Shown: positions 1 to 9,031, counted from the first letter of the stretch. The stretch: DNA of 64,000 nt from Streptomyces tailanensis (GCF_008386495.1 NZ_VTHJ01000006.1:1-64000), one strand, 5' to 3'. Numbers and translations are program-made. Notes: generated from the letters alone by a model not told the origin.

Positions 1-21
1 TCCGGCGACGGACGGCACCGC

Positions 22-50
22 CCCCGCACGACCAGAGCGATCGTGCGGGG
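22..50. terminator. GC-rich hairpin at left edge
   Basis: Two perfectly complementary 10-base arms (22-31 CCCCGCACGA and 41-50 TCGTGCGGGG) enclose a 9-base loop. No T-tract follows. It probably terminates a gene lying left of the window. Nothing else recognisable lies in 51-270. Confidence 0.5.
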
Positions 51-270
51 CATCGGACCGTCCAGGCCCGACCGGGCACCCCGGGGCGTGAGGGACACCG
101 CCCCCGCATCCCCGGACCACGGACACGATCCGTTGGAGCCGGACACGGCGAGACCGCGGTCGACCAGAACACCCAACACCGTTCGGGGCGTTCGGCTGAG
201 CATGAGTCCAGGCAACAGGACTCACTCCCACTCAGTCTTTAGGAACGGTTTCGTGGTCACCCGTCGCACA

Positions 271-1353
271 CTACTGAACCGGCTTCAGCCGCCGGGTGGT
301 CTCTTGTGTCCTCTCGGCTGTCCTCTCGACGAAGCGTTCTACGTCTGCGGCGGTCGGCCGGAGCAGCCCGTCCCGTACGGCGAGGGCCGTGGCCTCGGCG
401 CGCGAGGCCGCGCCGGTCTTGCGCAGCAGGTGTTCGACGTGCGTGTGCACGGTACGCGGGGACAGGAACAGCGCCTGCGCGATGGCCTGGTTGGTCTGAC
501 CGGTGGCCGCCCTGGTGAGCACCTCCAGCTCACGCGGGCTGAGGCCGTACGGCAGCGGGACGGGCGCCTCGTGCACGAGGACCGCCTGGCGTACGACCGC
601 CGCGCCGAGGGTGTGCCGCCGGAGCGTGACACGGTACCAGTCCTGTCCGACGGGCCACAGCAGCCGCAGCCGCGTGCCGCGCGAGTCGGCGAAGGCGCGC
701 GCCAGCCGGCGGAACTCGGCGTCCCGCAGCACTCCGGCCGGGTCCCGGCCCGGGACGTCAATGGCCTCGTCGGCGACGAGCAGGCTCGCTCCGCCCTCCG
801 CCGGCAGGTCGTGGAGGTCACCGGCGTGGGCGGTGGTATCGGCGAGGACGCCCAGGGCGGGCAGGAGGGAAGCGAGCAGGCGGCGGGTGTCGGTGTCGTA
901 CGCGTCCGGGGTGTCGGTGGAGAGGGTGATCATTCCGACGAGCCGGCCGCGGTGGCGCAGTGCGCCCGTCACCGCGTCGCGGACGCCCGCCGGGCGCATC
1001 CGCTCGGCGTAGAACCAGCCGTCACGGTAACGCTCCCCGGAGCCTTCGGTCTGCTCGACGTCCTCGATGTCCTCCGAGATGGAGGGCGGGACCTCGCTGC
1101 GCAGGACGTTGCCGTACCAGGGCGTCGACATGAACTCGGCGGCCAGGGCCTCGGAGACCTCGGCGTCGTAGCCGACGCCCGCGATCTGCACGTACGTGCC
1201 GGTGATCGGGTCGACCTCCAGCAGGGTGGCGGCGTCGAGGGGCAGGGCACGGCCGAGCTCCCGCAGCGCCTCGGCGCAGGCGGACGCGGTGTCGCGCTCG
1301 CGGGTGAGCATGCCGATGCGGGTGGCGGCCGCGATCTGGTGGTGGTCGAGCAT
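271..1353 (-). CDS. LuxR-family regulator with GAF-like sensor domain
   Basis: A 360-residue protein. The C-terminal quarter is a classic LuxR/GerE helix-turn-helix (SPRELEVLTRAATGQTNQAI, then SPRTVHTHVEHLLRKTG). The N-terminal ~170 residues resemble a GAF-type small-ligand module, so it is likely a one-component or orphan transcription factor; no receiver domain with the usual Asp pocket is seen. The ATG at 1353 is preceded by GGGAGG. A good leftward promoter lies at 1402-1430. It is monocistronic and faces away from the ABC importer to its right, from which it is separated by a long repeat-rich gap. Target genes are unknown. Confidence 0.85.
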   Translation of the reverse strand: MLDHHQIAAATRIGMLTRERDTASACAEALRELGRALPLDAATLLEVDPITGTYVQIAGVGYDAEVSEALAAEFMSTPWYGNVLRSEVPPSISEDIEDVEQTEGSGERYRDGWFYAERMRPAGVRDAVTGALRHRGRLVGMITLSTDTPDAYDTDTRRLLASLLPALGVLADTTAHAGDLHDLPAEGGASLLVADEAIDVPGRDPAGVLRDAEFRRLARAFADSRGTRLRLLWPVGQDWYRVTLRRHTLGAAVVRQAVLVHEAPVPLPYGLSPRELEVLTRAATGQTNQAIAQALFLSPRTVHTHVEHLLRKTGAASRAEATALAVRDGLLRPTAADVERFVERTAERTQETTRRLKPVQ

Positions 1354-1401
1354 GCGAGCCTCCCGGGCCTGCCCGAGACCGTGCAGGTCTTTTGGGGCCT
1401 A

Positions 1402-1430
1402 ACGATATGGGTCCGGCAATGGTTGGACAA
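1402..1430 (-). promoter_or_regulatory. Promoter of the LuxR-type gene
   Basis: Read leftward, a TTGTCC -35 box (1430-1425) and a TATCGT -10 box (1407-1402) are separated by exactly 17 bases. This is a good vegetative-type promoter about 50 bases upstream of the ATG at 1353. Confidence 0.5.
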
Positions 1431-1560
1431 GACATTCACCTATCCGTGACGCGGGGGTGGCGGGGCTGTGGACTCGGCCGTCTGCCGGGCTGTGGCTCAG
1501 GCGGCCGATGGGACATGGTTCAGCGGGCCGGCCGGGGCGCGCGGGTCCTCCGAGTCGTGA

Positions 1561-1880
1561 CCCAGCCATCCGCCCGGCCGCGACACACAGATCCACAGAA
1601 CCGTGGCCCAGCCACCTGGCCGACTGTGGCGCGCCGGTCAGCCGAGCCGTGGCCCAGCGGCCTGCTCGGCCGCGACACAACGGCCCGCCGGGTCAAGGCC
1701 CAGGCGTCCACCCAGCCGCGGCACACCGGCCCACCGAACCGGGCCCAGCCATCTGGCCGGCCGTGACACACCGGTCCGCCGGAGCAAGGCGCAGCCGTCC
1801 ACCCGGCACCGACACACCGGCCCACCGAACCGGGCCCAGCCGTCTGCCCGGCCGCGGCGCAGCGGACCGCTGAGCCGTGG
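1561..1880. repeat. Seven-copy ~46-bp tandem repeat
   Basis: Repeat units start at 1561, 1607, 1653, 1699, 1744, 1790 and 1835, a period of 45 or 46 bases. Each unit begins CCCAGCC-like, then has a GGCCG(C/T)G(A/G)CACA-like core and a CCGAACCG(T)G-like tail. A degenerate unit appears to precede the array at about 1510-1560. Units differ by several substitutions, so the array is old rather than freshly expanded. Several frames stay open through it only because of extreme GC content, and the mixed 45/46 period argues against a coding repeat. It occupies most of the non-coding gap 1431-2053. Confidence 0.75.
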
Positions 1881-2053
1881 CGCACCGGGATGCCTCGTCC
1901 TTGCGGCCGTTGTTCCTCGGCGTGATCTCGTCCGCCGTAAGCGGTCGGTATTTGTACGGATGGTGGGGCGGGGCGGTGGGGTCTTTTCTGGTCGGCACAG
2001 CCGGACACCGGTCGATCCGGGTCCACGTCCACGTCCCCTTGGAGAGCCCCGCC

Positions 2054-3088
2054 ATGACCAGACGTCCGTATTTCGTCGCCGCGGCCTCGCGTAGGCAGTT
2101 CCTCACGTGGTCCGCCGGGGCCCTCGCCACGACCGGGCTGGCAGCCTCGGGCTGCAGCGCCCCCGAGGGCAGCGGTTCGGCGAAGGCCGCGGGCGCCTCG
2201 CCCTCCCCGACGACGCTCAGCCGGATCGGACTCGACTACCCCTTCACCCAACTCCCGCTCTACACCACCCTGGTGAAGCTCTCCACGGCCGCCGCGACGA
2301 AGCACGACGTCAAGCTGCTGACGACGAGCGACGCGAGCAACCCCGACACCCAGGCCACCAACCTCAACACCTGGGTCGCGCAGAAGATGCCCGCGATCGT
2401 GTCATTCCCCATGGTCTTCGAGGCCGCCGAGTCGATCGCCAAGGCCGCGCTGGACGCGGGGCTGATCTGGGTGACGTACGGCGGAACGCTGGAGAACCAG
2501 AGCGCCGACATCCAGTTCAGCTTCCGGGAGGGCGGCAGGCTGCTCGGGGAGGCGGCGGCGAAATGGGCCGACGAGGAACTGGGTGGCAAGGGAAAGGTGG
2601 CGTTCCTGGTCGACAACACGATCGAACTGGGCCGGGAGCGCACGAAGGGCATGGTCGACGCGTTCACGAAGCTCGCGCCGGGTGTCGACGTGGTCGCGCA
2701 GGAGCAGGCCATCGACCCCGACACGGGTCTGTCGAAGTCCAACGCGATCCTCGCCAAGCATCCCGACCTCAACATCGTCCTCGGGATCACGGACGCGGCG
2801 GCGTACGGCGGTTTCAAGGCGTTGCAGCAGGCCGGGCGGAAGAAGGGGGACGCGAAGACATTCGTCGGCGGGCAGGACGGTGCGGCTCCCTCGCTCCTCG
2901 CCATCAAGCAGGGCACCTTCTACCGGGCCTCCTCCGCCCTCGCCCCGCAGGACATCGCGAACGCGATCGTCGATGTGCCGCTCGCGGTAGCCGCAGGGAA
3001 GGCGAACCCGAGCGTTCAGGTGCCGGTGAAGCTGGTCGGCAGCGGCGACACGGCGGAGATCGACGCGCTGCTCGCCCAGAACGCGTAG
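2054..3088 (+). CDS. ABC transporter substrate-binding lipoprotein (sugar type)
   Basis: A 344-residue periplasmic-binding-protein-like receptor of the ribose/RbsB type. The N-terminus carries a Tat-like twin arginine (SRRQFLTW), a hydrophobic stretch and a lipobox (LAASGC), so the mature protein should be anchored to the outer face of the membrane. The ATG at 2054 has GGAG 13 bases upstream; an in-frame extension to 1877 has no ribosome-binding site. The gene is followed at 9 bases by its ATPase. The family binds sugars, nucleosides, autoinducer-2 or polyols. Here the linked amidohydrolase and catabolic locus leave the ligand open. Confidence 0.88.
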   Translation: MTRRPYFVAAASRRQFLTWSAGALATTGLAASGCSAPEGSGSAKAAGASPSPTTLSRIGLDYPFTQLPLYTTLVKLSTAAATKHDVKLLTTSDASNPDTQATNLNTWVAQKMPAIVSFPMVFEAAESIAKAALDAGLIWVTYGGTLENQSADIQFSFREGGRLLGEAAAKWADEELGGKGKVAFLVDNTIELGRERTKGMVDAFTKLAPGVDVVAQEQAIDPDTGLSKSNAILAKHPDLNIVLGITDAAAYGGFKALQQAGRKKGDAKTFVGGQDGAAPSLLAIKQGTFYRASSALAPQDIANAIVDVPLAVAAGKANPSVQVPVKLVGSGDTAEIDALLAQNA

Positions 3089-3097
3089 GGCTCCGCC

Positions 3098-4840
3098 ATG
3101 GCAGACATGACCGAGCCGACCCGGCAGACCGACGCCACCGGGCAGAGCGGGGCCGCCAACCCGCCGAACCTGCGGATCACCGCGTTGAACAAGTCCTTCG
3201 GCGGGGTCCGGGCCCTGGACAGCGTGGACCTCACCGTGCCCGCGGGGCAGGTCCATGCCCTCCTCGGTCACAACGGCGCCGGAAAGTCCACCCTGATCAA
3301 GTGCCTCGGCGGCGCCTTCCCGCCGGACTCGGGGACGATCGAGGTGGGCGGTGTCCCGCACACCCGGCTCAGCCCTCGTGAGTCGATCGCGGCGGGGGTG
3401 GCGATCATCTTCCAGACGCTGAGCGTCGTGGACTCGCTGACCGTGACCGAGAACATCTTCCTCGGCCAGGAGTGGACCCGGTACGGCCGGATCGACCGCC
3501 GGGCCCAGGAGAAGGTGGCCGCCGAACTCCTCGACCGCGTCGCCGCGAGCTGCTCACCGCGCGACCGGGTGGGGGAACTCCCCATGGGCCAGCGGCAGTT
3601 GGTGGAGATCGCCAAAGCGCTCAGCCGCAGTGCCTCGGTCCTGGTCCTCGACGAGCCCACCGCCGCCCTCTCCGGCACCGAGAGCGACGCGCTCGCCGCC
3701 CGGGTGGAGGATCTGCGGAGGCAGGGGCTGGCCATCGTCTACGTCACGCATCTGCTGGCGGAGGTCGAGCGACTGGCCGACGCGGTGACCGTCCTGCGGG
3801 ACGGCCGGGTCGCCCATCATTCGACGGGGGCCAGGCAGGGCCGCCGGGAGCTGGTGGACGCGATCACGGGTGGACGGGGGGCCGCGTCGGCGGATTCCGC
3901 TGAAGACAGGGCGGCTTCGGCCGGTGTTTCGTCAGCCAGGGAGCGGGGCGCGAGCGCCGTTGGCGCGGTGGATCCCCCTGGGAGCGCGGCCCCCGACCCG
4001 ACCATGGCCACCACCTCGCCGACCGCCTCCCCCACCGCCCGCCTCACCGTGCGCGGGCTACGCGGCCCCGGCTTCGGACCGGTCGATCTCACCGTCGGTG
4101 AAGGGGAGATCCTGGGGCTGTACGGGCTGATCGGGTCCGGGCGTACGAGGATGCTGGAGACCCTGTTCGGCAGGCGCCGCGCCTCCGGCGGGACCGTGCG
4201 GGTCGGGGAGCGGGTCGTCGAGCCCGCCAGGCCCGCCGACGCGCTGGCCGTCGGGATCGCGCTGGTGCCGGCGGACCGTCGGGCCCAGGGCCTGTTCCCG
4301 GGACTGAGCGCGCAGGACAACGTGTTGCTGCCGACCGTAGGGACCCTCGCCCGGCGCGGGGTGCGGGCGCTCGGTGCCGAGCGGCGGGTGTTCGGTTCGC
4401 TCGCCGAGGCCATCGGGCTGCGTCCCGCGCGGCCGGGGCTGCCGGCCTCGGCGTTCTCCGGCGGCAACCAGCAGAAGCTGCTGCTGGGCCGGTGGATCAA
4501 CGAGGCCCGGGCCGTCGACGTCCTGCTGCTGGACGAGCCGACCCAGGGCGTCGACGTCGGCGCCCGCCAGGAGATCTACGACGTCGTCTCCACCCTCGCC
4601 GAACAGCGCGGCACGGCCGTGCTGTTCGCCTCCAGCGACCCGGAGGAGGCGGCCGCCCTCGCCCACCGCTGTCTGATCGTCGACCGGGGGCGGGTCATCG
4701 GCGAACTGTCGGGCGCCGAACTCACCGAAGAGGCCCTGCTGGCGGCCGTACACGACGCCGACCCCGACCCTCCGCCCACATCCGCCTCCGCCCCCACCCC
4801 CGCCGTACCGCACGCCCCACACCACGAAGGAGCAGCATGA
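3098..4840 (+). CDS. Sugar-type ABC transporter ATPase, double domain
   Basis: A 580-residue ATP-binding subunit of the RbsA/MglA type with two nucleotide-binding domains. The first has Walker A GHNGAGKST, an LPMGQRQ signature and Walker B LVLDEP. The second has a degenerate Walker A (GLIGSGRTRML), signature FSGGNQQK and Walker B LLLDEP, the usual asymmetry of this family. The inter-domain linker (about residues 255-310) is unusually Ala/Ser/Thr-rich. The start could also be the second Met at 3107. It overlaps the permease gene by the ATGA quadruplet, indicating translational coupling. Confidence 0.92.
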   Translation: MADMTEPTRQTDATGQSGAANPPNLRITALNKSFGGVRALDSVDLTVPAGQVHALLGHNGAGKSTLIKCLGGAFPPDSGTIEVGGVPHTRLSPRESIAAGVAIIFQTLSVVDSLTVTENIFLGQEWTRYGRIDRRAQEKVAAELLDRVAASCSPRDRVGELPMGQRQLVEIAKALSRSASVLVLDEPTAALSGTESDALAARVEDLRRQGLAIVYVTHLLAEVERLADAVTVLRDGRVAHHSTGARQGRRELVDAITGGRGAASADSAEDRAASAGVSSARERGASAVGAVDPPGSAAPDPTMATTSPTASPTARLTVRGLRGPGFGPVDLTVGEGEILGLYGLIGSGRTRMLETLFGRRRASGGTVRVGERVVEPARPADALAVGIALVPADRRAQGLFPGLSAQDNVLLPTVGTLARRGVRALGAERRVFGSLAEAIGLRPARPGLPASAFSGGNQQKLLLGRWINEARAVDVLLLDEPTQGVDVGARQEIYDVVSTLAEQRGTAVLFASSDPEEAAALAHRCLIVDRGRVIGELSGAELTEEALLAAVHDADPDPPPTSASAPTPAVPHAPHHEGAA

Positions 4841-5838
4841 CCACCGCGACCACGGCGACCGCCGCCGAACGCGCCGTTCCCGGCCCGCGCGCCCTGGCCG
4901 CCGGGGGCCTGGCGACCCTGCGACGCCAACCTCTTCTCCTCGTTCTCGCCCTGCTGGTGCTGGTGTTCCAGCTGTCCACGGGCAGCTTCCTCGACCCGGG
5001 CAATCTGCGCGGGATCGCCACCGACGCGGCGGCCCTCGCGATCGTCGCCGTACCGCTGGCTCTGCTGGTGATCAGCGGATATCTGGATCTGTCGGTGGGC
5101 TCGACGCTGGCGCTCGGGGCGTTGACGGCCGGCTGGCTCGCGGGTGAGCAGGCCCAGTCCCCGGTGGTCGCCGTGGTGGGAGCGCTGGCCGTCGGTGCGG
5201 CGGTCGGTGCCGTGAACGGCGTGCTGTGCTGCTACTTGGGGCTGTCGCCGTTCATCGTGACGCTGGGCATGCTGGCGGCCGTGCGCGGACTGGCCCAGCA
5301 GCTCTTCCCGCTGCCGCTCAGCGGGTTCGGCGACGGGTTCGCGTGGCTGGGCGGGGCGCGGATCGCCGGGATCGCCGCGCCCGTCGTCATCGCCGGGGCC
5401 GTGCTCGTCGCCGGGGCGCTGTTCCTGGCGTACACGCCGACCGGGCGGCATGTGTTCGCGATCGGGGTCAACCGTGAGGCGGCGTACCTGTCCGGCATCG
5501 ACGTCCGCCGTACGCCGTTCGCGCTGTTCGTGGTCACGGGTACGGCGGCGGCCCTGGCCGGGGCCATCAAGGCGTCGGTGCTGGACAGCGCGGTCTCCGG
5601 GACCTCGGGCGCGGGCTTCGAACTGACGGTGCTCACCGCGGTCCTGCTGGGCGGGGTCGCGCTGAGCGGCGGCTCCGGTTCGGTGCTCGGTGTCCTTCTC
5701 GGCGTGCTGTTCCTCGGCTGTCTGCAGAACGGGCTGACCCTGCTGAGCGTGCCGACGTTCTGGCAGCAGATGGCCCAGGGTGTGGCCCTGGTGGCGGGCG
5801 CCGCGCTCGCGTACTTCGGCCCACGAACGACCCGGTGA
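4837..5838 (+). CDS. Sugar-type ABC transporter permease
   Basis: A 333-residue hydrophobic protein of the RbsC/BPD_transp_2 family with about eight to ten membrane segments. Characteristic stretches include SGYLDLSVGST near residue 75 and an SGGSGSVLG-type motif near residue 280. Start ATG 4837 overlaps the ATPase stop and has GAAGGAG upstream. A single permease presumably forms a homodimer with the double-domain ATPase. It completes a three-gene importer that continues after 53 bases into the amidohydrolase. Confidence 0.92.
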   Translation: MTTATTATAAERAVPGPRALAAGGLATLRRQPLLLVLALLVLVFQLSTGSFLDPGNLRGIATDAAALAIVAVPLALLVISGYLDLSVGSTLALGALTAGWLAGEQAQSPVVAVVGALAVGAAVGAVNGVLCCYLGLSPFIVTLGMLAAVRGLAQQLFPLPLSGFGDGFAWLGGARIAGIAAPVVIAGAVLVAGALFLAYTPTGRHVFAIGVNREAAYLSGIDVRRTPFALFVVTGTAAALAGAIKASVLDSAVSGTSGAGFELTVLTAVLLGGVALSGGSGSVLGVLLGVLFLGCLQNGLTLLSVPTFWQQMAQGVALVAGAALAYFGPRTTR

Positions 5839-5891
5839 ACGGCCCCTTCCTTCCCCCTCCGCACTCCTTCGGACACCCCAGAGAGGTCCTC

Positions 5892-7589
5892 GTGAGCGAC
5901 ACCACCCCCTCCCTCGTCCTGACCGGCGGTCAGGTCATCACCGTCGACGCCGGTTTCACGGTCACCGAAGGTGTGGCCGTGCGCGGCCGGAAGATCGTCG
6001 CGGTCGGCACGGACGCCGAGATGCGTGCGCTGGCCGGGCCGACGACCAGGATCGTCGAGCTGGCGGGGCGGACCGTGCTGCCGGGCATCAACGACTCGCA
6101 TCTGCACGGCGCCGCGTACGGGCTGGCCAAGCCGCCGTTCGCCCTGAACGTCGGCCATCCGGCGGTCGGTTCGATCGCCGACATCGCGGCGGCGGTGGGC
6201 GAGGCGGCACGGGCCGCCGGGCCGGGCGAGTGGATCGTCGGCCTGGGCTGGGATCCGGGTTATCTCGCGGAGTGTCGCGCCGATCCGGACCGTTTCCCGC
6301 ACCGCGCGGATCTGGACGCGGTGGCGCCCGGCCACCCCGTCTGTCTGACCGACTTCTCGCAGCACATGGTGTGGGCCAACAGCGAGGCGCTGCGCCGCTG
6401 CGGGATCGACGCCGCCACCGAGGCGCCCGACGGCGGTGTCATCGACCGCGACGCCGACGGCCGGCCGACCGGCATCCTGCGCGAGGCCGCCGGGGTCCTG
6501 CTCCAGGCCGCCCTGCCCTCCCCCACCGTCGCCCAGCGCCGCCAGGCCATCCGGAACGTCGTCGCCGAACTCCACTCGCGCGGCATCACCAGCTACACCG
6601 AGCCCGGACTCGGCCCCGGCGGCTCCGAAACCCTGTTCGGCGGGCTGAGCACCGACAACTGGACCGCGTACGCCGATCTGGCCGCGACCGGCGGTCTCCA
6701 TGCCCGGGTCAGTGTCCTCCTCCTGCCCGCGCCGATGGGCGGCTCCGCCGACGACGTCCGCAAGGGCCTCGCGACGCTCCACCGCCCCGAGTCCGCCGAC
6801 CCCCGGCTGCTGAACGCCATCGGCGTCAAGATCTTCGCCGACGGGGTCCCCCCGAACCGCACGGCCTGGATGAACGAGCCCTACCTCGACGGCGGCCACG
6901 GCTCCCTGTGCGTGCACGGGCACACGCCCGAGCTCCAGGTGGACGAGCTGTACGAGATGATCCGCGTCGCCCACGAGGCCGGCTACCAGCTGGGCGTCCA
7001 TGTGACCGGGGACCGGGCCATCGACATCGTGGTGAACGCGTTCCTGGCCGCGCAGCATGACGCGCCCCGCCGGGACGCCCGGCACTACGTCATCCACGGC
7101 GACTTCATCGGCGCGGACAGCCTCGCCAAGCTGGCCGCGCACGGCTACGGCGTCAATATGAACCCCGCCATCAAGTGGACGATCTCCGACCTGATGGAGG
7201 AGGTCGTGGGCCCCGAGCGGTCGGCGTACGAGTGGCCGGTGCGCTCGGCCTTCGAGGCGGGCGTCGCGGTGTGCGCGAGCTCGGACGCGCCGATCACCGA
7301 GCCCGACTGGCGTCAGGGCGTCGCCGGGATGCTGCTGCGGGAGTCGAAGGCCAGTGGCCGGGTCAGCGGACCGGAACAGCGCGTGGGACTCGCCGAGGCG
7401 CTGCGGGCGTACACGATCAACCCGGCGCGGCAGGACTTCGCCGAGGACTGGAAGGGGTCGGTGGAGGTGGGGAAGGTGGCGGACCTGTGCGTCCTCGACC
7501 GGCCGCTGCTGGATCTGGACCCTCGTGACATCACTCGGGTCGGGGTCGACATGACGGTGTTCGACGGCGGGGTCGTCTTCGAGCGCTGA
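5892..7589 (+). CDS. Metal-dependent amidohydrolase (YtcJ-like)
   Basis: A 565-residue amidohydrolase-superfamily enzyme. The N-terminal beta-sandwich is followed by the metal site motif PGINDSHLH (about residue 65). Further His residues in HVTGDRA and VIHGDF, and the late Asp in CASSDAPI, complete a typical TIM-barrel site. The likely start is GTG 5892, preceded by GAGAGG. The family hydrolyses amide or carbamoyl bonds of varied small molecules. Placement directly after an importer suggests it acts on the imported compound, possibly feeding the amine catabolic genes to the right. The substrate is unknown. Confidence 0.85.
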   Translation: MSDTTPSLVLTGGQVITVDAGFTVTEGVAVRGRKIVAVGTDAEMRALAGPTTRIVELAGRTVLPGINDSHLHGAAYGLAKPPFALNVGHPAVGSIADIAAAVGEAARAAGPGEWIVGLGWDPGYLAECRADPDRFPHRADLDAVAPGHPVCLTDFSQHMVWANSEALRRCGIDAATEAPDGGVIDRDADGRPTGILREAAGVLLQAALPSPTVAQRRQAIRNVVAELHSRGITSYTEPGLGPGGSETLFGGLSTDNWTAYADLAATGGLHARVSVLLLPAPMGGSADDVRKGLATLHRPESADPRLLNAIGVKIFADGVPPNRTAWMNEPYLDGGHGSLCVHGHTPELQVDELYEMIRVAHEAGYQLGVHVTGDRAIDIVVNAFLAAQHDAPRRDARHYVIHGDFIGADSLAKLAAHGYGVNMNPAIKWTISDLMEEVVGPERSAYEWPVRSAFEAGVAVCASSDAPITEPDWRQGVAGMLLRESKASGRVSGPEQRVGLAEALRAYTINPARQDFAEDWKGSVEVGKVADLCVLDRPLLDLDPRDITRVGVDMTVFDGGVVFER

Positions 7590-7634
7590 GCAGTGCCGAC
7601 GGGGTGCGGGCGGTCGTTCCTCGCGGGATCTCCG

Positions 7635-7652
7635 TACAATTTGAGTCCGAAC
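7635..7652 (+). promoter_or_regulatory. marR promoter -10 with predicted operator
   Basis: A TACAAT -10 hexamer (7635-7640) runs directly into TTTGAGTCCGAAC (7640-7652). The layout TAC-N2-TTTG-N4-C(A/G)AA matches the site at the -10 of the rightward promoter at 16527-16544. A similar palindrome sits after the -10 of the leftward promoter at 16425-16444. This suggests autoregulation by the MarR product. No clear -35 box is seen. Confidence 0.45.
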
Positions 7653-7685
7653 GACCGATTGACCCAACCAACGAGGGGGCGGCCC

Positions 7686-8258
7686 GTGCCCGGCCAGCGA
7701 TCCATCACCGAAGCCGAGAAGCTCGCCGCGGCGAAGCTCGGGGGCTTTCCGATCCGCCGGGAGCAGATGGCCGCGGTGGCGAACATCTACCGGGCCGCCT
7801 CGGCGGTACGGCAGCACCTGGAGAACTCCGTGCTGCGCGGCTCCGACCTCACCTGGACGGCCTTCGTGGTGCTGTGGGTCGTCTGGGTGTGGGGCGAGTC
7901 CGAGACCCGGCACGTGGCGGAGGAGGCCGGCATCTCCAAGGGCACGCTCACGGGCGTGGCGCGGACCCTCGAGTCGCGTGGCCTGCTGCGGCGGGCCGAC
8001 CACCCCACCGACGGCCGGCTGGTCCTGCTGACGCTCACCGACAAGGGTGAGGAGCTGATGCGGCGGGTGTTCCCGGAGTTCAACGAGGAGGAGGCGTTCG
8101 TCACGGCGGGGCTGAGCGACACCGAGTGCCGGAGCCTCGCGGAGGGCCTCCGCACGGTCGTGCTCCAGGTCGAGGAGCACGGCGAGGAGCGCCGCCGGAC
8201 CCTGCTGAACGGCGCCGAGCCCGCACCGCGCCGCAGCGGCCGCCGCCCGAAGGCCTGA
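7686..8258 (+). CDS. MarR-family regulator of the catabolic locus
   Basis: A 190-residue winged-helix protein. Recognition-helix region HVAEEAGISKGTLTGVARTLESRGLLRR is followed by the wing DHPTDGRLVLLTLTDKG, diagnostic of MarR. The GTG at 7686 follows GAGGGGGC; an in-frame ATG at 7593 lies upstream of the probable promoter and lacks a ribosome-binding site. The protein has a longer C-terminal tail than minimal MarR proteins. It sits between the importer/amidohydrolase genes and the leftward catabolic operon. A shared operator-like sequence at its own promoter and at both divergent promoters makes it the best candidate regulator, likely derepressed by a phenolic or amine ligand. That role is inferred. 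Confidence 0.85.
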   Translation: MPGQRSITEAEKLAAAKLGGFPIRREQMAAVANIYRAASAVRQHLENSVLRGSDLTWTAFVVLWVVWVWGESETRHVAEEAGISKGTLTGVARTLESRGLLRRADHPTDGRLVLLTLTDKGEELMRRVFPEFNEEEAFVTAGLSDTECRSLAEGLRTVVLQVEEHGEERRRTLLNGAEPAPRRSGRRPKA

Positions 8259-8290
8259 CCGCTGCACGGCGCGCGGCCCAACTGCCTTGG

Positions 8291-9031
8291 TCAGCCGCCG
8301 TGTTCCCGGGCCGCCGTCACGAACGCGTCGAACAGTCGCTGCTGGGCCGGGTCCTCGTGGGCGGTGTCCTCGGGGTGCCACTGGACGGCGGTGAACCAGC
8401 CCGGGGCGCCCGGGAGTTCGAGTCCCTCGACGGTGCCGTCGGCGGCCCGGGCGGTGATGGTGAGGCCGGTGCCGAGATCGGCCACCCGCTGGTGGTGGTA
8501 GCAGGACGCCTCGGCCTTCTCGGTGGCGGTGGCCCGCTCCAGCAGGGTGCCGCGCTGGATCGCCACCGGGTGGACGACGTGCCGGTGCTCCCGTTCCGGG
8601 CCGCCCATGTCCTGCTCCAGGGTGCCGCCGAGGGCGACGTTGACGACCTGGAGGCCCCGGCAGATCGCCAGCAGCGGCAGGCCCAGGTCCAGTGCGCGGC
8701 GGGCGACTTCGAGATCGAAGGCGTCCTGGAGGTCGTCGACGTCGTAGACGGTCTCGTGGATCCCGGCCGCGCCGTAGCGGTGCGGGGCGAGGTCGCCGCC
8801 GCCGGGGAGCAGGACGCCGTCGAAGCGGGCGAGACGGGCGGCCACGTCCGAGTCGACAGGGTGGACGGTCGCCGGCTCACCCCCGGCCCGCCAGACGGCC
8901 TCGATCAGTGCACGGGCGTTGACCTCGGCGGCGTACCGCAGCGCGGAGGTCGTCGCGGAGAACCGGGCGGGGATGGCGATCAGCGGCCGTACAGACGTGT
9001 GACTGTGGCCAGTGGTTTCCCGGTGGCTCAC
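8291..9031 (-). CDS. Gamma-glutamyl hydrolase, class I glutamine-amidotransferase fold (PuuD-like)
   Basis: A 246-residue class I glutamine amidotransferase-like hydrolase. The catalytic Cys lies in LLAICRGLQVVN, and the His and Glu of the triad in AVQWHPED near the C-terminus. It belongs to the PuuD/peptidase C26 group that hydrolyses gamma-glutamyl amides such as gamma-glutamyl-GABA. The GTG start at 9031 overlaps the stop of the upstream dehydrogenase (GTGA), so translation is coupled. Together with the GS-like ligase at 16591 it suggests an attach-and-release gamma-glutamyl strategy, as in PuuA/PuuD or the aniline AtdA1/AtdA2 pair. The actual amide is unknown. Confidence 0.85.
   Translation of the reverse strand: MSHRETTGHSHTSVRPLIAIPARFSATTSALRYAAEVNARALIEAVWRAGGEPATVHPVDSDVAARLARFDGVLLPGGGDLAPHRYGAAGIHETVYDVDDLQDAFDLEVARRALDLGLPLLAICRGLQVVNVALGGTLEQDMGGPEREHRHVVHPVAIQRGTLLERATATEKAEASCYHHQRVADLGTGLTITARAADGTVEGLELPGAPGWFTAVQWHPEDTAHEDPAQQRLFDAFVTAAREHGG

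Noticed and set aside
1561-1880. Possible CRISPR array.
   Set aside because: Repeats are contiguous and diverged with no unique spacers and no cas genes nearby.
1520-2305. Open frames through the 46-bp repeats that would encode Gly/Arg or Pro/Arg repeat proteins.
   Set aside because: The period is 45 or 46 bases, so a repeat would not stay in frame, and no ribosome-binding site is seen.
5232-8381. A 1049-codon open frame on the minus strand opposite the permease, amidohydrolase and MarR genes.
   Set aside because: Arg/His/Pro-rich composition, no domain, and it is the antisense shadow of well-supported genes; long antisense frames are normal at this GC content.
8405-8440. A GTTCGAGTCCC-like string resembling a tRNA T-loop.
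   Set aside because: It lies within the well-supported amidotransferase gene and no acceptor or anticodon stem can be formed.
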